Source: Takifugu bimaculatus
Lineage: Eukaryota; Chordata; Actinopteri; Tetraodontiformes; Tetraodontidae
Length of the DNA: 64,000 nt
Assembly: GCA_004026145.2 (NCBI GenBank)
Contig: CP034990.1
Span: forward strand, 19,927,645 to 19,991,644
Reading direction: 5' to 3'
The notes below the pieces were generated by a model. The model saw nothing but the letters and a program-made list of their open reading frames with translations. It was not told where the DNA came from and did no database searches. Of the stretch, positions 61,388 through 64,000 are shown one piece after another. Each line of letters begins with the position of its first letter. Position 1 is the first letter of the stretch. The position numbers were made by a program, and so were the translations under genes.

Positions 61388-61560
61388 TCTTTTTCACCCG
61401 AATGTCTCTTTCACCTAAATGTCTCTTTTTCACCCAAATGTCTCTTTTTCACCTAAATGTCTCTTTTTCACCCAAATCTCTCTTTTTCACCCAAATCTCT
61501 CTTTTTCACCTAAATCTCTCTTTTTCACCTAAATCTCTCTTTTCCACCCAAATGTCTCAA
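61388..61560. repeat. 19-bp tandem repeat
   Basis: About nine copies of a unit reading tctctttttcacccaaatg, with C/T variation at the CCC/CCT position and a G-to-C change at the unit end in the later copies. The first copies are slightly shortened. Strongly pyrimidine-biased on this strand. Confidence 0.95.
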
Positions 61561-61724
61561 CCCTCCCATTTTTACATTCCTCCAGATCTTCTCCTCGCTG
61601 CAGACCCACCCCTCTCTCTGTTTCACCATATAGCCAGGAATCTCTTCCCTGGGGCAGAGGCCACTTTAATGTGGGAAGACTAGCAGAAGCAATCAGAGAC
61701 CCAGACTCTTCTAAGCCATGCACA

Positions 61725-61802
61725 CATGCACACTCTCTCTCACACACACACACACTCACACACATATGCATGCACACACACCACTTAAGCACAGACACAC
61801 AC
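61725..61802. repeat. CA-rich imperfect microsatellite
   Basis: CT then CA repeats interrupted by TCAC, TATGCATG and similar. Confidence 0.85.
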
Positions 61803-64000
61803 TCTGAGTATAGTCTCTTATCTTATTTGTTGTTCTCTATTTCCCTCCGTCATCTAACACTGTCTCACCATCAAGTACTAGATAAGACCAATTGAGGGAC
61901 AAGGGGGGAAGAGGGAAGCCATTATTTCAAGGTTTTAAAACTCCACAAATCAGTTTTTTTTCTTAAATCCATCCGGGTTTTAGTGTTCTACCACTACTAT
62001 CTACAAAGACATTCTTTGATGCTTGTCAGCTCATCCGGTTCATACATAATGTTTTCATCTTATTTTATCTCACAAATTAACTTAAGTACCGCACCACTTA
62101 GGAGAGACTATTTTCTCCATTTGCGGGTGTATTAATTGGGGTAGCTGGTGAATCAGGACCCGCAGCTTTCTGTCTGAGCTGGGAATGTTTGGCTGCATCA
62201 GTCTTTTGCCATTCATGTTGGAACGGTCGCTGGCTTTTGGAGAAATATATAGAAACAAATAGTCCACGTCAAAGTCACCACATAAAAGTCCAAGGTTAAG
62301 TTGAGGCGTGGAGTTGCGTCTGTGTCGGAGTCTGAGTCACCAGCGCATGTTTGCACAAATATAGGCTGCACTGCACATCATCATTGTCATCCGCACTATC
62401 GTGTGTATCTTTCCAACAGTAATGCTATTTGCTTTCACTGGCCTATAAAACTGCACTCAATCTCTAATTATGGGACATCCTCCTGTGCAGTGAGTTAACC
62501 CGGCATGTTTGAACTTCAGGTAAGTAGCTTTAGAAGTTCAATGGCAACTGTGGTGAGCTGGTAAAATGATTTTTGCTACGTGTTTTTAGGAGCAGCTGTG
62601 ACAGGTAGAATTCAAGGTTGTCCCTGATTTTTTTCTTTTTTTAAAGAAACTACAGGTGCTTGTCCAGGCAAATGTTGAATTTACACGGCACTCAAGTCAA
62701 GTCGTCGCTGTAAAAGAATCAAATCCTGCTCAGACTCTATAAGAAATTAGTCAAAGTCCAATCTGGAGGTGACTGCAAAAGCAGCCATCATTCTCTGGGT
62801 CTCTCTCTCTGTGCATGAAATGGTTCATCGTGCACAAGAGTAAAACCCTCCATCAACTCCAGGACTTGTATTGTGTATTTGGAATCTGTTACAATTCACA
62901 TCCTGCAAGAAAAGACAATCAGTTTCACTGTTGTTGTAGTTTTAAAGTGCATTTGTCAGATCAGAAGATTTGCAATCTGTAATTTATCTGTTGACTTTTC
63001 CTGGTATAACAGACAAAACACGCAGAAATGAAAGTCACATGGAAAAGATGTGCTTTCCAAATCCATGTCACATTTAATGTCATCTATTGTTTAAGGCTAC
63101 AGCATAATTACATATTGCAATAAATCACAAGACCATGTTGCTGGTGAAGAGGAGGAAGAACAAAACATCAGACGACTAGAAAAAACACCTTTTTAAACAA
63201 TTGCTATTGAAAGCAGATGTATCTCCTGATAACTGTATTCCAGAGGAACGTGCCAATGCTACTGAGAAATCCTAATAGAGGCGGTATTGTTCCGAAACGT
63301 CTCATCCCGTCCAACGGTTCCTAATTGGCCCTCCTCATTACTCTGCCTCAGCGGTCCACCGTCGGTGGTATGCAGTGAAATGGTATCGCACTTCTAAGAG
63401 TCACGGGGGAAGTGTGCTATACGCTCAGTGTGCATTGCTCTTTAATTCAAGGTCTCATCCAATTCCCCACTGCCGCTTGTGCTGGAACATCTGGAGCAGG
63501 CGTTAGCCTTCCGTCTGAGTGTCTAATAACTGCTGGCAGTCCTCAGCTTGCAGGTCCAAACGGAGCTCGCTGAGGCTGAGCTGCCTCTGGCTGCCGAGGA
63601 AACCATACCTGCCCCACTGTTTCCAGAGGCTGGTACGAGCACTTCTGCCGCCACAGTTAAATTTGACACGTGCCAGCAGCACTGCCATGCGGGTTGACCT
63701 GGTTTTCCTCCCCTAACGAGGCCCTGGCCACATTTCCCGTTGCGTTTATCTTGAAAATGTTTAATAACTTAAGAAAGCGGTTTATGGCGGAGCTGGTTTG
63801 AGCGCGGCCCAGTCGTGTGAAACTGAATCCCGCGCCGCATTAGGGAGACGTGCGGCTGGGGAGCGAGTGCAAAGCAAACTGAGGTGGCCCTAATAGTGCG
63901 GTGCACTCTAATGAAATCAGCAAAGCCAGGCCTCCGGAATGGGATCCATGCACGGCTCTGTCCTGCCCTACATCTTCACCCACAGAGCCATCTTTTCAAT
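61803..64000. other. Gene desert block 7 to the right edge
   Basis: Unique sequence. The part from about 63230 to 63450 and the CpG-bearing last 250 bases are GC-balanced and repeat-free. No open frame or exon that I can support. Confidence 0.45.

Noticed and set aside
1..64000. CRISPR arrays, operons, Shine-Dalgarno sites, phage or plasmid functions
   Set aside because: The DNA is vertebrate; the tandem arrays found have no spacer structure and genes are intron-containing.

Overview
The window is vertebrate nuclear DNA, almost certainly from a ray-finned (teleost) fish with a compact genome. The genes have short introns (mostly 80-900 bp) with GT-AG borders, CA/TG microsatellites and C/G runs are dense, and every recognisable protein is a vertebrate orthologue. 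I cannot name the species; gene density in the left half would suit a pufferfish or another small-genome percomorph.

Layout. (1) 2-829 (+): melanocortin receptor gene mc1r, cut at its 5' side by the window edge. (2) 4256-9160 (+): def8, eleven coding exons, all splice phases consistent, 440 aa. (3) 14404-21728 (-): dbndd1, three confident exons and a probable last exon. (4) 25746-30232 (+): mthfsd, a 5-formyltetrahydrofolate cyclo-ligase-like protein with a C-terminal RRM. (5) 32814-34684 (-): foxf1, two exons, 379 aa, convergent with mthfsd. (6) About 34.7-64 kb: no protein-coding gene that I can support. It is a foxf1-proximal gene desert with simple repeats, a few transposon remnants and several repeat-free blocks that could be regulatory.

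Synteny. mc1r-def8-dbndd1 matches human 16q24.3 and mthfsd-foxf1 (convergent) matches human 16q24.1. In humans FOXC2 and FOXL1 lie beyond the 5' end of MTHFSD; here that side holds dbndd1 instead and no forkhead gene lies between them.

Most notable observations. mthfsd carries two tandem, homologous, equal-length 114-bp exons (26353-26466 and 26520-26633) separated by only 53 nt, which predicts mutually exclusive splicing. Its last exon contains a 39-bp coding minisatellite of about 27.8 copies that adds roughly 360 residues between catalytic-like domain and RRM. Exon 7 has one extra G, which breaks the frame into exon 8 as the sequence stands. A perfect Gli-type site lies about 2 kb upstream of foxf1, a known Hedgehog target. 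A derelict Harbinger-like fragment at 49.6-50.0 kb carries pieces of both the Myb-like protein and, on the opposite strand, the transposase. None of these needed a database, but several need one to confirm.
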